Assembly (NCBI RefSeq): GCF_000002235.5
Contig: NW_022145596.1
Location: forward strand, 32,586,140-32,650,139
DNA length: 64,000 nucleotides
Direction of reading: 5' to 3'
From: Strongylocentrotus purpuratus
Taxonomy: Eukaryota > Echinodermata > Echinoidea > Camarodonta > Strongylocentrotidae
Positions 47,283 through 59,578 of the stretch are shown piece after piece (the stretch's first letter is position 1; each line of letters opens with the position of its first letter). Below the pieces are notes generated by a model, which saw only the letters and a program-made list of their open reading frames with translations, searched no databases and was not told the DNA's origin. The position numbers and the translations under genes are program-made.

Positions 47283-49339
47283 GTTGTACAAGGGTTCATT
47301 TAAAAACGTAATGCAATATTATCAGAGGTCTTTATTGACCCCCTTTCAAAAAAACTATAAATACATAAGTTTTTAAAGAAAATGCTCCTTAGGTATTTTT
47401 TATTCGTCAATTTTGAATATGAAAAAACATATTCTATCTGACCCTAACAAATTTGATATTCAGAGTTTACTATCGTAGTTGGTGGGATGTATGTATGAAT
47501 TTGTGATTTTCTACTGAATATGCAATTTAATTTCAGTCAGCCTCTATTTTATATTCAACATTACCATGTAACTCAATGTCAACTGTCAAGTCTAACTTGG
47601 ACCCCAAAAACCCTCTAGTATGGAGATATATTTGTTAATACGATTTCAATCCAACCTTTCGTTGGCCTCTATAACTGATTTCCATACCCACCTACATGTA
47701 GAGGTCCTGTTGACTTTGTTTATGAGTAAAAACAATCACATCCTCCATTGCGTGCCAAATATCTGATGGACTTTCTAAATTGAATTAGCAAGCCCTGACA
47801 AATAGTTTACTGTGATCTAAATTCCATTGAATGTGGGTGGTTTAATATGAGCTGTCATCATAAACTCATTCTAGGTCAGATTCAAACAACAACTTTCATT
47901 TGATAAACATGAACATCAAACTCCTGTATCAAACAAAATTGTGTTCATTTCTAAAGAGATATCTTTTACTAAGGATAAAGAAATCTGTAATTAATCTTTA
48001 ATCACAGTTAAGATAAAATTCAGATTGGAATAAGCAGTTTTACCACAGAATATGAATATTACAACATTTTCAGCTCTGCTTTCTATCAGGTCAGAATAAA
48101 ACTTATATTTGGTAAAGTACTAAAATGATAAAGTAAATCATCCTCTCTTCTCTACTATAAGGGGGAAAGGGAGGGGGGATTCCAAGTCGGAAAGACTTTT
48201 GAGTAAAGTCACTCATTGGACCATCTATGTGTGGGCACTTATCAAGTAAGTAACAGTCAGCCTCTAAATGTCTCTGCCAGAATTATCAGCAAAATTTAGG
48301 AGTAATAAACTTGCCATTTGGAATCCAGGATGTAATTAATTCGACTTAATCTCAATCACCTAGATCACATAGAATTTTCTGGCTCTTTTTTTGTACCATG
48401 GTGGCTAGTGATCTTATACTCCTCTTCAAAATTCTGTAACACCAATCTTTGAGTGAGTGTGTGCACTCACAGTCACATTGTAAGAGGTCACCCTAGCATG
48501 GCAAGCAAGGGAACTACATATGTCTGATGCATGGGGCATTTGAGTAAAGTGAATGGAGAGAATACTCCATTAAAGAAATAAATCAATTCAAAAAAATACA
48601 ATACAATACATGAAACAAAAAATGAATAAATTAAACAAAAAAGACAGACACAATTTTTGATAACTACGTACTAGATAGAAATTGAGATATAGCAACAAGC
48701 AGAAGATAGACCTGGAAACCAGACTGCATACAGGAAATACTGTATTTTCAAACTAGATCCAGTAATAAGGTAATATAGAATGGTGTACTGACTAGTAGTT
48801 AGTTAAATTTGACTCTACATTAAGAGCCATGCAGCAGAATTCAAATGTATTAATACACTGTATTCAGATGAACCAGAAGATTGCCAGACATAGCAACATA
48901 TCATGAAACCATGTATTCAGCTATTTCAATTAGCAATCACACTGAGCTAGTACTTATACATGTATTAAGGTCATGAACATTCATTTAATGTGAAGACATT
49001 TATAATATTGTTGTTACATTTTTCTATTATTGACATTAAACAAGGTCATGAAGGTCACAATCTTTTGTGCCTTACTGAAAAGACATAGATCTATGAAATG
49101 TTATCAACTAGCTGTGACCGATTCGAATTAAAAAAAATTACAAAAAACTTTGTGTGTATTGCAAACCCAATAATTCATCAGAATCATGCTCATTTACTTC
49201 AAACTATGATATTTTTATCAACAAAAATAAAAATTCATTTACAACTTTTACACAGTATACAGGTATACACGTGTCTAAGGTTAGATCAACTAAACCACTA
49301 CCACTAGTACCAGGAAAAGCTAAAGGCAGGATACTTACA
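47283..49339. other. AT-rich DNA, no gene seen
   Basis: There are only short poly-G/A runs (about 48160-48178). If the 49.3-kb first exon is real, this is its first intron. Confidence 0.35.
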
Positions 49340-49700
49340 ATGTCAATGTGCATGAATTAGAGCCCTCTGCTCGGAGGCTGTGATCGGCTCAGTTACGTCT
49401 GTCTAATTCCAGAAGTATTCCACGTCTTCCGTAATTTGTCGATGACCTAAGAAACACCAGATTATCCACAATAATTGGTTGGCCCTAGCTAGAGCTAGAG
49501 TAAGTTAGTTCAATCCACAATTCACAAAATACATACTATTCAGTGTACAGTACGAGTGGCGAGCTCCGCTGGGTTCATTCATTCATTCTAAAAGTGATTC
49601 AGGATTGCGCAAGTATTTTGCGTGTGGTGCTGCCTGCACTGTGCTCGATGCGCTGCAGACTCAGCAATTAGATAGTAAACCCCTGTCTAGCAATGCACGG
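49340..49700 (-). other. Candidate first exon (5' UTR)
   Basis: On the minus strand the segment ends with CATTGACATT|GTAAGTAT, a strong donor at 49338-49333. It is much richer in CpG than the surrounding DNA. No long frame is open; the last ATG (CATGCACATTGACATT) gives five codons and reaches the donor in phase 0, so it is either a short upstream frame or the true start. The upper boundary is a guess, set by where the CpG-rich block continues without other marks. The strand agrees with the exon candidates at 24722 and 9121. Confidence 0.3.
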
Positions 49701-49870
49701 GCGGAGTGAGAGAAACTATAATGTGTATGTCATATGTCGCGTGTAAATCGAGTCTGTCTCGACTCGTCCATTGCTGAATAGAGGGGTAAGACGATGTCAA
49801 GCGTAGCAATACCACGCCCCTTTTTTCATCTCCGACATCATTCTAGAGCTCTGTTCCTCTTCATCCTTTA
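49370..49870 (-). promoter_or_regulatory. CpG cluster, putative promoter
   Basis: About two dozen CpG dinucleotides fall in 500 bp within otherwise CpG-poor AT-rich DNA. Motifs include ACCACGCCCC (a KLF/Sp- or EGR-like site) near 49810, TCCGCCCGTG on the minus strand, and a CGAGTC...GACTCG inverted pair near 49750. A pyrimidine-rich tract borders it at 49905-50320. Confidence 0.4.
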
Positions 49871-49904
49871 CTATGTTTATCTGCTTTTCTGTCGGCTTGC
49901 ATGT

Positions 49905-50320
49905 TTGTTTGTTTGTTTTTCTGTATGACTGTCCATAAATTTATTCTCTCGCTGTGTGTTAATTTTCTTCCTCTCTTCCTGTCTGTCTCCGATGTCTGTC
50001 ATGTTTTCTGTCTGGATGTGTCTGTCAGGCTTTTTGCACCTCCCACTATTTGTATTTGTTTCCCTGCATGTCTCTGGCCTATAGTTCTTCCTCCCCCCCC
50101 CCCTCTTCTCTCTCTGTCTCTCTCCGTATCTCTCTACCTTTTATCGTTTTTATTTCCTTCTTCTTCTTCTTCTTTTTCTTCTTCACCTCCCGCCTCCTCT
50201 TTCTTGTTACTGTTGTTGTTCTTCTTCTCTTCTCTTCTCCTCCTCCTCCTCCTCTTTCTTCATCCCCTCCTCCTCCTTATCCTCCTTCTATGTCTTCTTC
50301 TTCCTCTCTGTAGTGATCTA
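49905..50320. repeat. Pyrimidine-rich low-complexity tract
   Basis: TCTTCTTCTT, CCTCCTCCTC and CTCTCTCTG blocks dominate. The 154-codon and 87-codon plus-strand frames (Leu/Ser/Phe-rich) are products of this composition. Confidence 0.85.
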
Positions 50321-51499
50321 TCAAGTCCATCAAATGTACTTTGGTTAGCCGGTACTGTAAAATAGATTATTCCTTAATGCTAAATAGATTAGTCCTTGTT
50401 ATCAATCTTTAAAACGTATGTCCTATATTCTGCATGATTTAAATACATGATTTAAATATAGTTCATGGAGAGTGTAAGTTGAATGACCCTCAGGAATCCG
50501 TGTCATTAATGCCTCTTTCACGAGTATGATTTCATGTCAACATTTGGTTTCAGAATGATTGATAGGAGTGTAAACGAATGCTTTTATCGGTACACAACTA
50601 ATTTCTTTGTATTCGTAGTCGGTATGTACTCTGTCATTCACATGCATCCGTGCCGATGTATTTACTTCATTAATATTGCATACATGGAATCATGGATGAG
50701 GCCATTTCAAGCTGCGGTATAACATGATGATCAAAAAGTACATTCAAAGTTATGCTGTGTATACCTCAATTCAATTGTATTCGTTTATTTAAATTCCAGT
50801 AAATACATCAAAAATACATAGGTAAAATAATATATACATGAAATATATAAATACATATACAAGCTTTAAAATATATTGTATACGGTATCATACAGTATTT
50901 AAAAAACAGTATTTATGAATTAGGATGGCCATAAAAGAAAAGAATAGGGGGTTTTGTCGAGACGGCCAACCAAACAAAGCAATAAAGTATATTGAAATAC
51001 ATAATTTTTGTATTCACAATAAGAATAGGTGTAAAATATAACAATATAATAAATAACAATGCATACAAACATATCTCGTATGTATATAGCCTTTTTTTTT
51101 TAATGAGTTCTTCTTAAATATTGCAGGTATCCATCTGACCCCTAAACTCTGATGACTATGATAACATATAGGTCCTGTAAATTAATGAAATTTGAGATAC
51201 ATCAACATACTTATTTACATACCGGACAGGGGTTGCGCCCCCCCCCCCCTCCGACATCAGCCAGAATGTTCAAATTACCTGATATTGCGAGGCAATCGCC
51301 ACTTTTTTTACCGTGAGGTGGTATCTATTTTTTATTTTTTTATAGTCATTATATTAGTCTGTATTTATGACAAACCACATTGTCAAAACGATAAAGTTCA
51401 ACATTAGATACCTTAAATGGTATCTCTTATGCAGTTCTCAAAAACTTTTCATGCCTATACAAAGAAATCGGGTTATGTTGTAGGCAATATCATTTCAAC
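50321..51499. other. AT-rich DNA, no gene seen
   Basis: A poly-C run lies near 51238-51250. Nothing else can be supported. Confidence 0.35.
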
Positions 51500-51866
51500 T
51501 TAAAGGTAAAGACCAGTTATGGTCATGCGATTGCATTGTGAAAGAAACGTTGTGGAATCGATCAGAAAAGGTTGATCATCTAGCATCTGCAAGGTTCTGG
51601 AATCGTCAAAATGATAAGAAATTTGGCCCATTCTTCGTAAAGTTACAAGCACTATACACAGAAAGATGTATATGGGACTACCCTATATCTCTCACAGACC
51701 ACGAGAGAAACAAATTTACCAAATATATGAATTAGTAGGCGGTTTCCCGGCAAATTTTTTATCATCATGTATTAGTCAAAACATATTCTTTCACATGATT
51801 GGTAATGAGAGCTTCCATTTCATTTTTTGAAATTGGGGCGTTTCCAATACTGGTCTTTACCTTTAA
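51500..51866 (+). mobile_element. Family B element, full-length young copy
   Basis: Perfect 18-bp terminal inverted repeats (TTAAAGGTAAAGACCAGT) bound 367 bp. TTAA, at the outermost position, is probably the target duplication. It is near-identical to the copy at 60122-60495, with about five substitutions and one 7-bp duplication. A 65-codon frame starting at 51538 is shared in part by other copies but is disrupted among them, so the element is considered non-coding. Confidence 0.88.
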
Positions 51867-53124
51867 TTTCTGCCACAATCAGAACTTACTAAGAGTAAGA
51901 TGAATTAGTGATTTTATAACAAATCATTAAATTGTGTTTTCTTTTTTAATCAAACCTCCAGTGGAAGTTCTAAAAATATACACTATTTTCTCAAACGACT
52001 TTAAATTGGTTCGCAATGGAGGAATAGACAAATCGAGTTTCTTCCAAATTGCTTTACATGTACTTTTGTGACATCAATATACTTGACAATAATTCTCTAT
52101 GGCATCCTCGTGTTTACGTAAACGATACGGATCTTGTTATTATGTGAGTTTTTCGATTAAATCTACAAATTGAATGTAAATCCCTTACGTACAGAAACGA
52201 CCGCATTGATTGAATTAACAGTAAGAATGAAAATGAAATTATTTCATTTTACACCTCCAGGGCTCCAAAAAGTAATCAGAAACGATTTGTACAAATTCTA
52301 GTTATTATTCTGGGTGTGTTACATACCGTGACCAAAGTGCATGTAATACAAGGTAATTTATTTGTTCATTCGTGACATGATGATATATATTTTCTGGGTT
52401 AATGATAGCAGTTGTATACATGATGAAAAGACGGTGTCAGAATTGGAGAGGGAAACACTTTGCTTCCAGTTGAATCACTCTGAATAGAAGTTGATATTGG
52501 TGATGTAGGCCGTTTTTTAAGGGAGAAAAGTTTTGTGCCCCCCCCCCCTTGACAATTGTTCACTAATTGAAAAAAACAAACATCATGAAAAACATTGCAA
52601 GCTAAGTAATTTGCATTATAGAACCTTAAAAATAATACACCATTTTCAGTGTTTGCTCAGCCTCGAGTAAGTCGCAATACGACTTCACGAAATGGTGATG
52701 TTTATCATTTAATAAGCCAAACTCTAAACATGACATGAAAGCTTGGGCAAGCCTAAGGGAGCTCAATATTAAACGCCGAAGTGAAGTCAATAAAGTCAGA
52801 AATATCCTTAAACATAGATTATGCTTGTATTCAACTGTCAAAAATTGTAAATCAAAATGAAATGTAAACACCTTTGCTCGCTCGAAAACAGCTAATCTTT
52901 GACTGCGTTATAGTGTTGCAATACACATCACATCGGGATAAAAGTTACAATAAGTTACAATTTGAGGAGAGATGTAATGTGGAAAATAAATGTTGGGCAC
53001 CCTCATCTATCTCGGCAAATAAGGGCCTGGATGGAAAGTGATTTTCTTGCCGAAATACATGGATCACAATGATTCTGATTCCCTCCTTGAAAACAAGATG
53101 TGGATACACCACCGATGACGTAGC
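51867..53124. other. AT-rich DNA, no gene seen
   Basis: A C run near 52539-52548 is present. The 81-codon minus-strand frame (52626-52871) has no recognisable feature. Confidence 0.35.
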
Positions 53125-53421
53125 CCTATACTCAGGCGCGTACGCAGGATTTTTTTCAAGGGGGGGAGGGGGGGGGGGTTAAAATGTGAAAATTACGCCG
53201 AAAATTTCGCAACGACTCAGCCAACTGCTGAATAAGTGGGGGGGGGGGGGGTGGTAAGAGGACATATATTTTTTTGTTGTGTCCCAAATTTTGAAAATTG
53301 GGCCGATCGCCCTTGGGGGGGGGGGGGGAGTTTCCTCCAAAACATACACATAAAAAAGTTCAAGGGGGCGGGGGGGTTAACCCCAATCCCCCGCCCTTGC
53401 GTATACGCGCCTGCCTATACT
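53125..53421. mobile_element. hAT-type MITE with 8-bp target duplication
   Basis: A 281-bp element (53133-53413) begins CAGGCGCGTACGCAGGAT and ends, inverted, CAGGCGCGTATACGCAAGG. It is bounded by perfect 8-bp direct repeats CCTATACT at 53125-53132 and 53414-53421. The CAGG-type end plus an 8-bp duplication is the signature of hAT transposons. The interior is dominated by several poly-G runs and has no transposase, so it is non-autonomous. The perfect duplication points to a fairly recent insertion. Confidence 0.85.
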
Positions 53422-54489
53422 TGAACGAGGGGGGGGGGGGGGGTGGGGGTAGTAAAGGAACATGAGAAGTTCACTAAATGCGACCCCCTCCCACATCCTC
53501 CACTATTTTGCTGTCCTATATAACCTTGGCCTACATACGCTCAAAATGCGTTGCAGTATGTTTATATCATTAGATGTATCTGTTTTACATGTTCCATGAC
53601 TGCTATTCACTGCTTAATTTGTTTTCGTTTTATATCAATAAAGCAAACAGTAAACAACTGAGCACAAACACATTTAAAAAAACAAAAACATATTAAAACG
53701 AACAGAGGAAATTGATAAGGAAGGCACGATGGACATCTTCAAACATTGATATCTCTTTCATTTCTGATATCATTGTGCAACTTACTTTCGATGCAAATCC
53801 AATTTTGCTACTGGCAATGTTATAATTCATATCTATTGAATACTGGCTATGACTCAGAATTGTCCTTGTCTGTCCTTGGCGGGAAAAAAAACAGTGAAGA
53901 AGGACAAAACGACCCATACCGAGTGAGATATTGAAAACATCGAGAATACTAACATTCCTTTCAGTTTGTGCAATGGTTATCATAACGGGTAATCATTCAA
54001 ACTAGTATAACAAGAAGGGTGGGGAATATACCACGTTGTCATGGAAACCCGAAGCCTAGTATTGTTTGCGTAGAATGGGTAGGTGTTATGATAAATGGAA
54101 CCCTGGGCATGAAGAGTCAATAAAAGAGAAATATACCGTGACGTAGAAAGGATTACTCCGTCTTTTATGATGATCTTTATACTGAGAAGATTTTGATTAA
54201 AGAGAGATTATGTTAGTTTCGGCTCACATCATGTGTAATTGTCCCATGGGGTTGTTGTTCTCCTTCATGCCGTATTAAACTACTTGAAGGTTCTTATTTT
54301 CTCACGATGACATATAATGCAACCTCATGAGACTCTCTCCTATAGTCGGCTGATTTTCTGTCTGTAGTTTGACTTTATTCAATAATAAAGAAAATTAATC
54401 ATTCTCAGTTGTATAACCTTGTACCCCAACTTTGTGCAATTATTTTGCATAACCAACAACATAATATAGATTATAACTAACATTGAAGA
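53422..54489. other. AT-rich DNA, no gene seen
   Basis: A G-rich run at 53430-53447 follows the hAT element. Overlapping short frames near 53693-53983 (96 codons on the minus strand) show no recognisable domain. Confidence 0.35.
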
Positions 54490-54660
54490 GGTTTCATAGT
54501 TTATTGGCACACCACCTTACTGTGGATCAAACGGTTTGTGGTTCGAGTCCCACCGCGGCCCTGATGTCATTTGGCACAACTATATGGCTAGGCCTACTGT
54601 AGCCATGACTCCACCCAGGTGAAGTAACTGGATATCCGGTAGGACGAAAATGGTTAATTC
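54490..54660 (+). repeat. tRNA-derived SINE-like sequence
   Basis: A box-A match TAGTTTATTGG (54497) and a box-B match GTTCGAGTC (54541) are 44 bp apart, the spacing found in tRNA genes. The T-arm context GTGGTTCGAGTCCCAC is recognisable. The sequence continues past the tRNA region into GTAACTGGATATCCGGTAGG, as in SINE bodies, and the acceptor stem is not intact. It is therefore a SINE rather than a tRNA gene. Confidence 0.6.
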
Positions 54661-55616
54661 AGCCCAAATTTACCATAATCTCTCCGATTCCTATTTATTA
54701 CACTCAGATAATATATTATTCTGCTACCTATTATTCAGTTCTATTCCGATTTTTCTTTTTCATTTCAATTTCCGCTTTTGGTCCTTTCAGCCCCTCTTTC
54801 ACAAATTTGCTAAGTGGAAAAGGTCAACGTTTCTTACTCGTTTATACATTTCCACATTTCTTCTTTTTGTTGTTTATTCATCCTCACGCTCAGTAACGAT
54901 ATTCCAGCTTCTTTTCTTTTCAATCGCCACTAAGCCAAGACAGCATGCCCTCTTCAGAGTTGATCGGTGGGTTTAAGCTTTTTAACTTACTAATCTGTCA
55001 AGAGTAAACTATGATCAGTGTGTTCAGCACACATCACATCTAAGAAACTATCAACAAGTATACAGTCAAGTAGATAGTATAAACAGCTCGCTGCAGTCAG
55101 ACGAACAATGGATCACAATGAGAAGCTACCGGTCAATACATATACCGTAGCCCTGTTAGTAAACATAGAAAGAATTCTAGCTTCTCAAGATTCTGTTATA
55201 TTTATTCTTTTTTTAGTGAGAAAAGTAAATAATACTTCAGACCTGATTCCAATATTTATCACGGTTTTCAACGTCCGTTTGGCAGACGCATATAGTCAAC
55301 ACCTTAAGTAATAAAAACAAATTCAGTGCGTTTCCCACGTACAGATTTAAGCAAAAAATCTATCACATGAAAATGTTCAACATATACTATCCTCATTCTA
55401 TCTCACATCCAGCCTTCAAATAAAATATTCCTTCATTAACCAACTTCCCATGCAGTGAACCTGTATTACAAGCTTTGCTTTCTAAGGTTTCCCCCACAAC
55501 GAAGTAGCATTTATTTACTTGCCATTCAAATTATTGTTTTTTCTTAAAAACTGAAGTTATGTCGAGATTTGTATAGTGAAATTCTTTGAAAATGAATGAA
55601 ATGAAATGAAACTTAC
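54661..55616. other. AT-rich DNA, no gene seen
   Basis: The 108-codon plus-strand frame at 54650-54976 is Phe/Leu/Ser-rich and reflects T-rich sequence. No splice sites or domains support it. Confidence 0.3.
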
Positions 55617-55687
55617 CTGGCATTCGTTTATTTCTCAACCTCGCAGTCGTCCTCGATGTAGGCTTCGTCCTCATGTATTTAAACACT
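55617..55687 (-). CDS. Possible short exon with strong donor (weak)
   Basis: On the minus strand an exact donor consensus CAG|GTAAGT lies at 55617/55616, and an AG acceptor with a modest pyrimidine tract lies above 55687. Within the 71 nt one frame is open and contains ATG followed by RTKPTSRTTARLRNKRMP, a strongly basic stretch. Five CpGs occur in a short interval, unlike the flanks. It could be a 5' exon of the same minus-strand gene proposed near 49 kb, an internal exon, or chance. Confidence 0.22.
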
Positions 55688-57357
55688 CTAATATCAATTT
55701 TGTAAGAAGGGGGCACTGGCAAATATGGCCGGGGGGTACGATCGGCCCGTTCCCTTTTTAAAAGCCGATCGCGGATAATTCACAAAGAAATAATATGCCC
55801 CATCTGCGTTTGTGTGGTTTTTGTCTTTTTTTGATCACTAAAATTAATTTAAATTCAAACTGCACCTATAAATTTGAAAACTTTTGTTTGCCAAGATACT
55901 TTCCAGTAAAGTGCCCCTAAATCTAGACACCGCCTCGAGGGAGGCTTAAACTTTCCCGACATTAAATTTTTCCCAAGATTTTCCCTAGAAATACAACAAT
56001 GTCTAGTCCTTTAACAGTGTTTAAAAGTGTTTTAATGTTTTCTCCTCTCTTAATATATAAGTGGACATGGTGGAGGGTTGAGGGGCGCGGTTGTTTGGCC
56101 CTTGGAGATTGCAGTCTACCTCAGGTTTTTACTTTGTTTACTGTGCTTTCATTCTTAAGTAGGCCTATCTTTAAAAGATGATGATATAAAAGAGAATGAG
56201 AAAATAAAAATTGTGCAAGAACATACAAAATGACGAGTTAAATTTGTTATAACCCAAGCATGAATTCCTCTGAAAGAACGTAAACCAATATGTTAGCAGC
56301 CATGCATGTGAATGGAAAGTTTGAATTAATACAACCAAGAAAAGCTGGTTGCCATAATTATTAGCAACCTAAGTGCTTCCCTATAACTCCATTGTAAGAT
56401 TTTCTTTTTCAATTTGTCGTCATTTTGTCACGCCGGCGACATGAATTTAGACTCTGGAGACTTGCTGAGATTTGGGCAAATATTTGAGAAGTGGAAGTAA
56501 AAAATTTCAACAGGTAAATCAATATTTGAAAATTCTTTGAAGCCATATTTCAGACGGGAGTCATGTTAGGGCTCGAATGATCAAGAGTTTGACAGCTGGT
56601 CATGACGGTCATGACGGTAGCCAGGTTATCATCAATAGTCTGAAGAAGACAAAATATACTTCAATAAGAGAGAGAAAATAAATTTTACAAAATAAACTAT
56701 GTTTAATAACTACAGACTAATGGCCACTTATGGGAGGGGGGAACACGGGTAATGAGAAATACGAGAGCATAATGGTTGAGTATTTGTCCTTATTTAGAAA
56801 GGTTTCGTGAAGGCGACGATGAAGGCAGCTCCATTATTCATCACTCATTGACGTAAGAATGCAGGAACGTGCTCTAAAGTATTTACCTTGAGAATAACCA
56901 TGTAATTAACTTCTTGATCGCTTAGATACAGCCTAGAAGTAACAAATACAGCCTAGAAGTAACAAATCAGAAGTAGTCAAGAATAGAATACGTGTACCTG
57001 CTGCTCATAATCATAAAGCTTTGCTTATATGAAAGATAAACGTAACTATAGGAGACCCCCCAAAAAACACCTTACAAACATAAACATTACAAAATATAAT
57101 TGAAAGTGAAACAAAGACACGAACTAAAATAATTACACGAATATCTTACTTTCGTTTTATAGCCATATATATTTATACTTTACATAATCGTAATTACTTA
57201 CTTCATAATAGCTGATAATCGAATATGAAAATCATTGTGTTTCTTGTTAATGGTTTGCGAGGACACTATACTTTGGGACCGGAAATAAACTCTCTATAAT
57301 TCTTCTAAATTATAAAAGGGAATAGAAGTGAACTCATCTCAAACATAAGTGCTCCCA

Positions 57358-57360
<3 letters not shown>
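55688..57360. other. AT-rich DNA, no gene seen
   Basis: There is a 20-bp tandem duplication with ACAGCCTAGAAGTAACAAAT at 56929-56968 and a GGTCATGAC dimer near 56597. Otherwise nothing. Confidence 0.35.

Positions 57361-57410
<50 letters not shown>
57360..57410. repeat. (GA)n microsatellite
   Basis: About 25 perfect GA repeats followed by a short G run. Confidence 0.97.
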
Positions 57411-57411
<1 letters not shown>

Positions 57412-58059
57412 AAGAGGGGGGGGGGTATTGTTCGTCAATATTTAAAAAAAGTGGGCTGATATAAGTCATATAACACATTTCACAAAGAAGTGAGGAGATC
57501 ATATTGAAAGCACTTGACGAATTCCGTAGAAAATAAACAGTGAAATACCTGATCATACTGAGGTGTGCACTTCAAACGGAAACGGCAAACTTCAAACGAT
57601 GTTAGGAATCAATATATACTTCTGGTTTTATATCAATAGGTATGACGAGACAGAGTCACGTACCTGAAGCTAGAAAGACATGGATATGGAACTTAATTCA
57701 CTGTTGCCCAAAAAGTTGGAGTAATCTCCCCCCCCCCCCCCCCTCTTTTCATGATTGTGACTTCCTGATATATGAACTTGTATCTTTATTTGTATCTTCC
57801 CAGAACTTTTAATCATTGATCATTCTATTAAAGACTCGTAGAAAATGATTATTAAAGTTCTTAGAAGATATAAACTTTATATAATTATACAAATAAATCG
57901 TATTGACACACTGTGCTTTAATGATGGGCAAGTGTTTGAAGTAGCATATCAAGGTAGATTGTCATTATAGATCTATTCTGCTCTTCGTCTGTATATTTTC
58001 AGTTATATAACATTACCATGATCATTGTCACCGTCATTCTTGTTACAGCAAAATCATAC
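57411..58059. other. AT-rich DNA, no gene seen
   Basis: A 16-base poly-C run at 57728-57743 is present; nothing else. Confidence 0.35.
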
Positions 58060-58060
58060 T

Positions 58061-58069
58061 ATCACCACC

Positions 58070-58103
<34 letters not shown>

Positions 58104-58122
58104 TCATCGTCGTCGTCGTCAT

Positions 58123-58154
<32 letters not shown>

Positions 58155-58660
58155 CCACCACAACCATCATCATCACCACCACCACTACCACCACCATCAT
58201 CATCATCACCACCACCACCACCACCACCATCATCACCACCACCATCATCATCATCATCGTCATCGTCATCATCATCCCCACAACCACCACCACCACCACC
58301 ACCATTATCATCATCATCATCATCGTCGTCGTCGTCATCATCACCACCACCACAACCATCATCATCACCACCACCACTACCACCACCATCATCATCATCA
58401 CCACCACCACCACCACCACCATCATCACCACCACCATCATCATCATCATCGTCATCGTCATCATCATCCCCACAACCACCACCACCACCACCATCATCAT
58501 CATCACCACCACCACCACCACCACCACCACCACCATCATCACCACCACAATCATCATCATCATCGTCATCGTCATCATCATCCCCACAACCACCACCACC
58601 ACCACCACCACCACCATCATCATCATCATCGTCATCATCATCATCATCATCCTTATCATC
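58061..58660. repeat. (CAC/CAT)n trinucleotide array with ~192-bp higher-order period
   Basis: About 600 bp of CAC, CAT and GTC-type triplets. The marker ATCATCCCCA recurs at 58271, 58463 and 58577 and ACCACTAC at 58181 and 58373. This gives a 192-bp duplication that is a multiple of three, plus a shorter 114-bp one. Poly-His, poly-Thr/Ile, poly-Asp/Gly and poly-Met/Val frames on both strands are translations of the array and not genes. Confidence 0.96.
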
Positions 58661-59390
58661 ATTATGATAAATGTTGTTCCTTAGGGCCAAACAAAGTGAT
58701 GGAAATCTTCGGAGAAATAAGATTAGCAAAATAGTCGGAAGGGGGGGGGGGTGGGAGCTTTACACAGGGTTTTTTATATACAAGGTAAGGGCAGCTTTGC
58801 GAGGAATGTTTCATTAATGGGCAGATCGCTTGAATCATGGATGTATTAATAGATTGACTGCTAATTTGACGGAACGGTCTAATTGGTTAATCAATATTTT
58901 TGTTTCAAAGAGACTAATGTTTAGCCTATCCCGCATGTATGTTGCTGACATTTATTGCATTTAACCACTGTATCAAACCTCATTCCAGTATTACTCTGTA
59001 CACTGTAGCATGTGATCAATGGTTCATAATCTTTAAAAAAGAAAAAAAATCATTGCCATCATAAGCGCCAGGGGGTTGCTATAAAAATGCTCGATATTGT
59101 TATTACTAGCATTATCCATTTATCGTTAACGATATTTTCTTAGTGTATAAAGTTGTGAAATACAAACAAATCCTGTGCTGGTCCAGTAGCTTCGTTTTCT
59201 TAGCTTATTTTGTGAAATATAAATCCTTTAGACCGTTTACCCAAGGTTGACGGAGAAAAGTAATAGAATAGAAGGTAATTACAGTACAAAATGATCCAGC
59301 GAGATAAAGAAGAAAGGAAGTATGAAGAGGGATGGGAAGAGAGAAGGTGGGTCTTAATGACAAAAAAAGGATAAAACTTCAAGAGAATAA
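58661..59390. other. AT-rich DNA, no gene seen
   Basis: A G run at 58741-58750 follows the trinucleotide array. Nothing else is supported. Confidence 0.35.
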
Positions 59391-59578
59391 TCAAAGGTAA
59401 AGACCAGTATTGGAAACGCCCCAATTTCAAAAAATGAAATGGAAGCTCTTATTACCAATCATGTGAAAGAATATGTTTTGACTAATACATGATGATAAAA
59501 AATTTGCCGGGAAACCGCCTACTTATTCATATATTTGGTAAATTTGTTTCTCTCATGGACTGTGAGAGATATAGGGTA
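59391..59578 (-). mobile_element. Family B element, right-half copy (reverse)
   Basis: The reverse complement matches the right half of the young family B copies from their CTATATCTCTCACAG segment to the ACTGGTCTTTACC end, with few differences. The outermost TTAA is altered to TCAA. The left half is absent. It lies only about 540 bp from the full copy at 60122. Confidence 0.8.

Noticed and set aside
49901..50365. 154-codon Leu/Ser-rich frame resembling a membrane protein
   Set aside because: Hydrophobicity follows from the TCT/CTC tract; no domain, and overlapping frames are also open.
53236..53424. 62-codon Gly-rich frame
   Set aside because: It lies inside the poly-G hAT MITE.
54490..54562. 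Functional tRNA gene
   Set aside because: Good boxes and spacing, but the T arm has lost a base and the body continues as a SINE.
54650..54976. 108-codon Phe/Leu-rich frame
   Set aside because: T-rich sequence after a SINE; no splice signals or recognisable motif.
58018..58734. Poly-His protein (238 codons) and the Thr/Ile, Asp/Gly and Met/Val frames opposite
   Set aside because: All are translations of a CAC/CAT microsatellite that is open in several frames on both strands.
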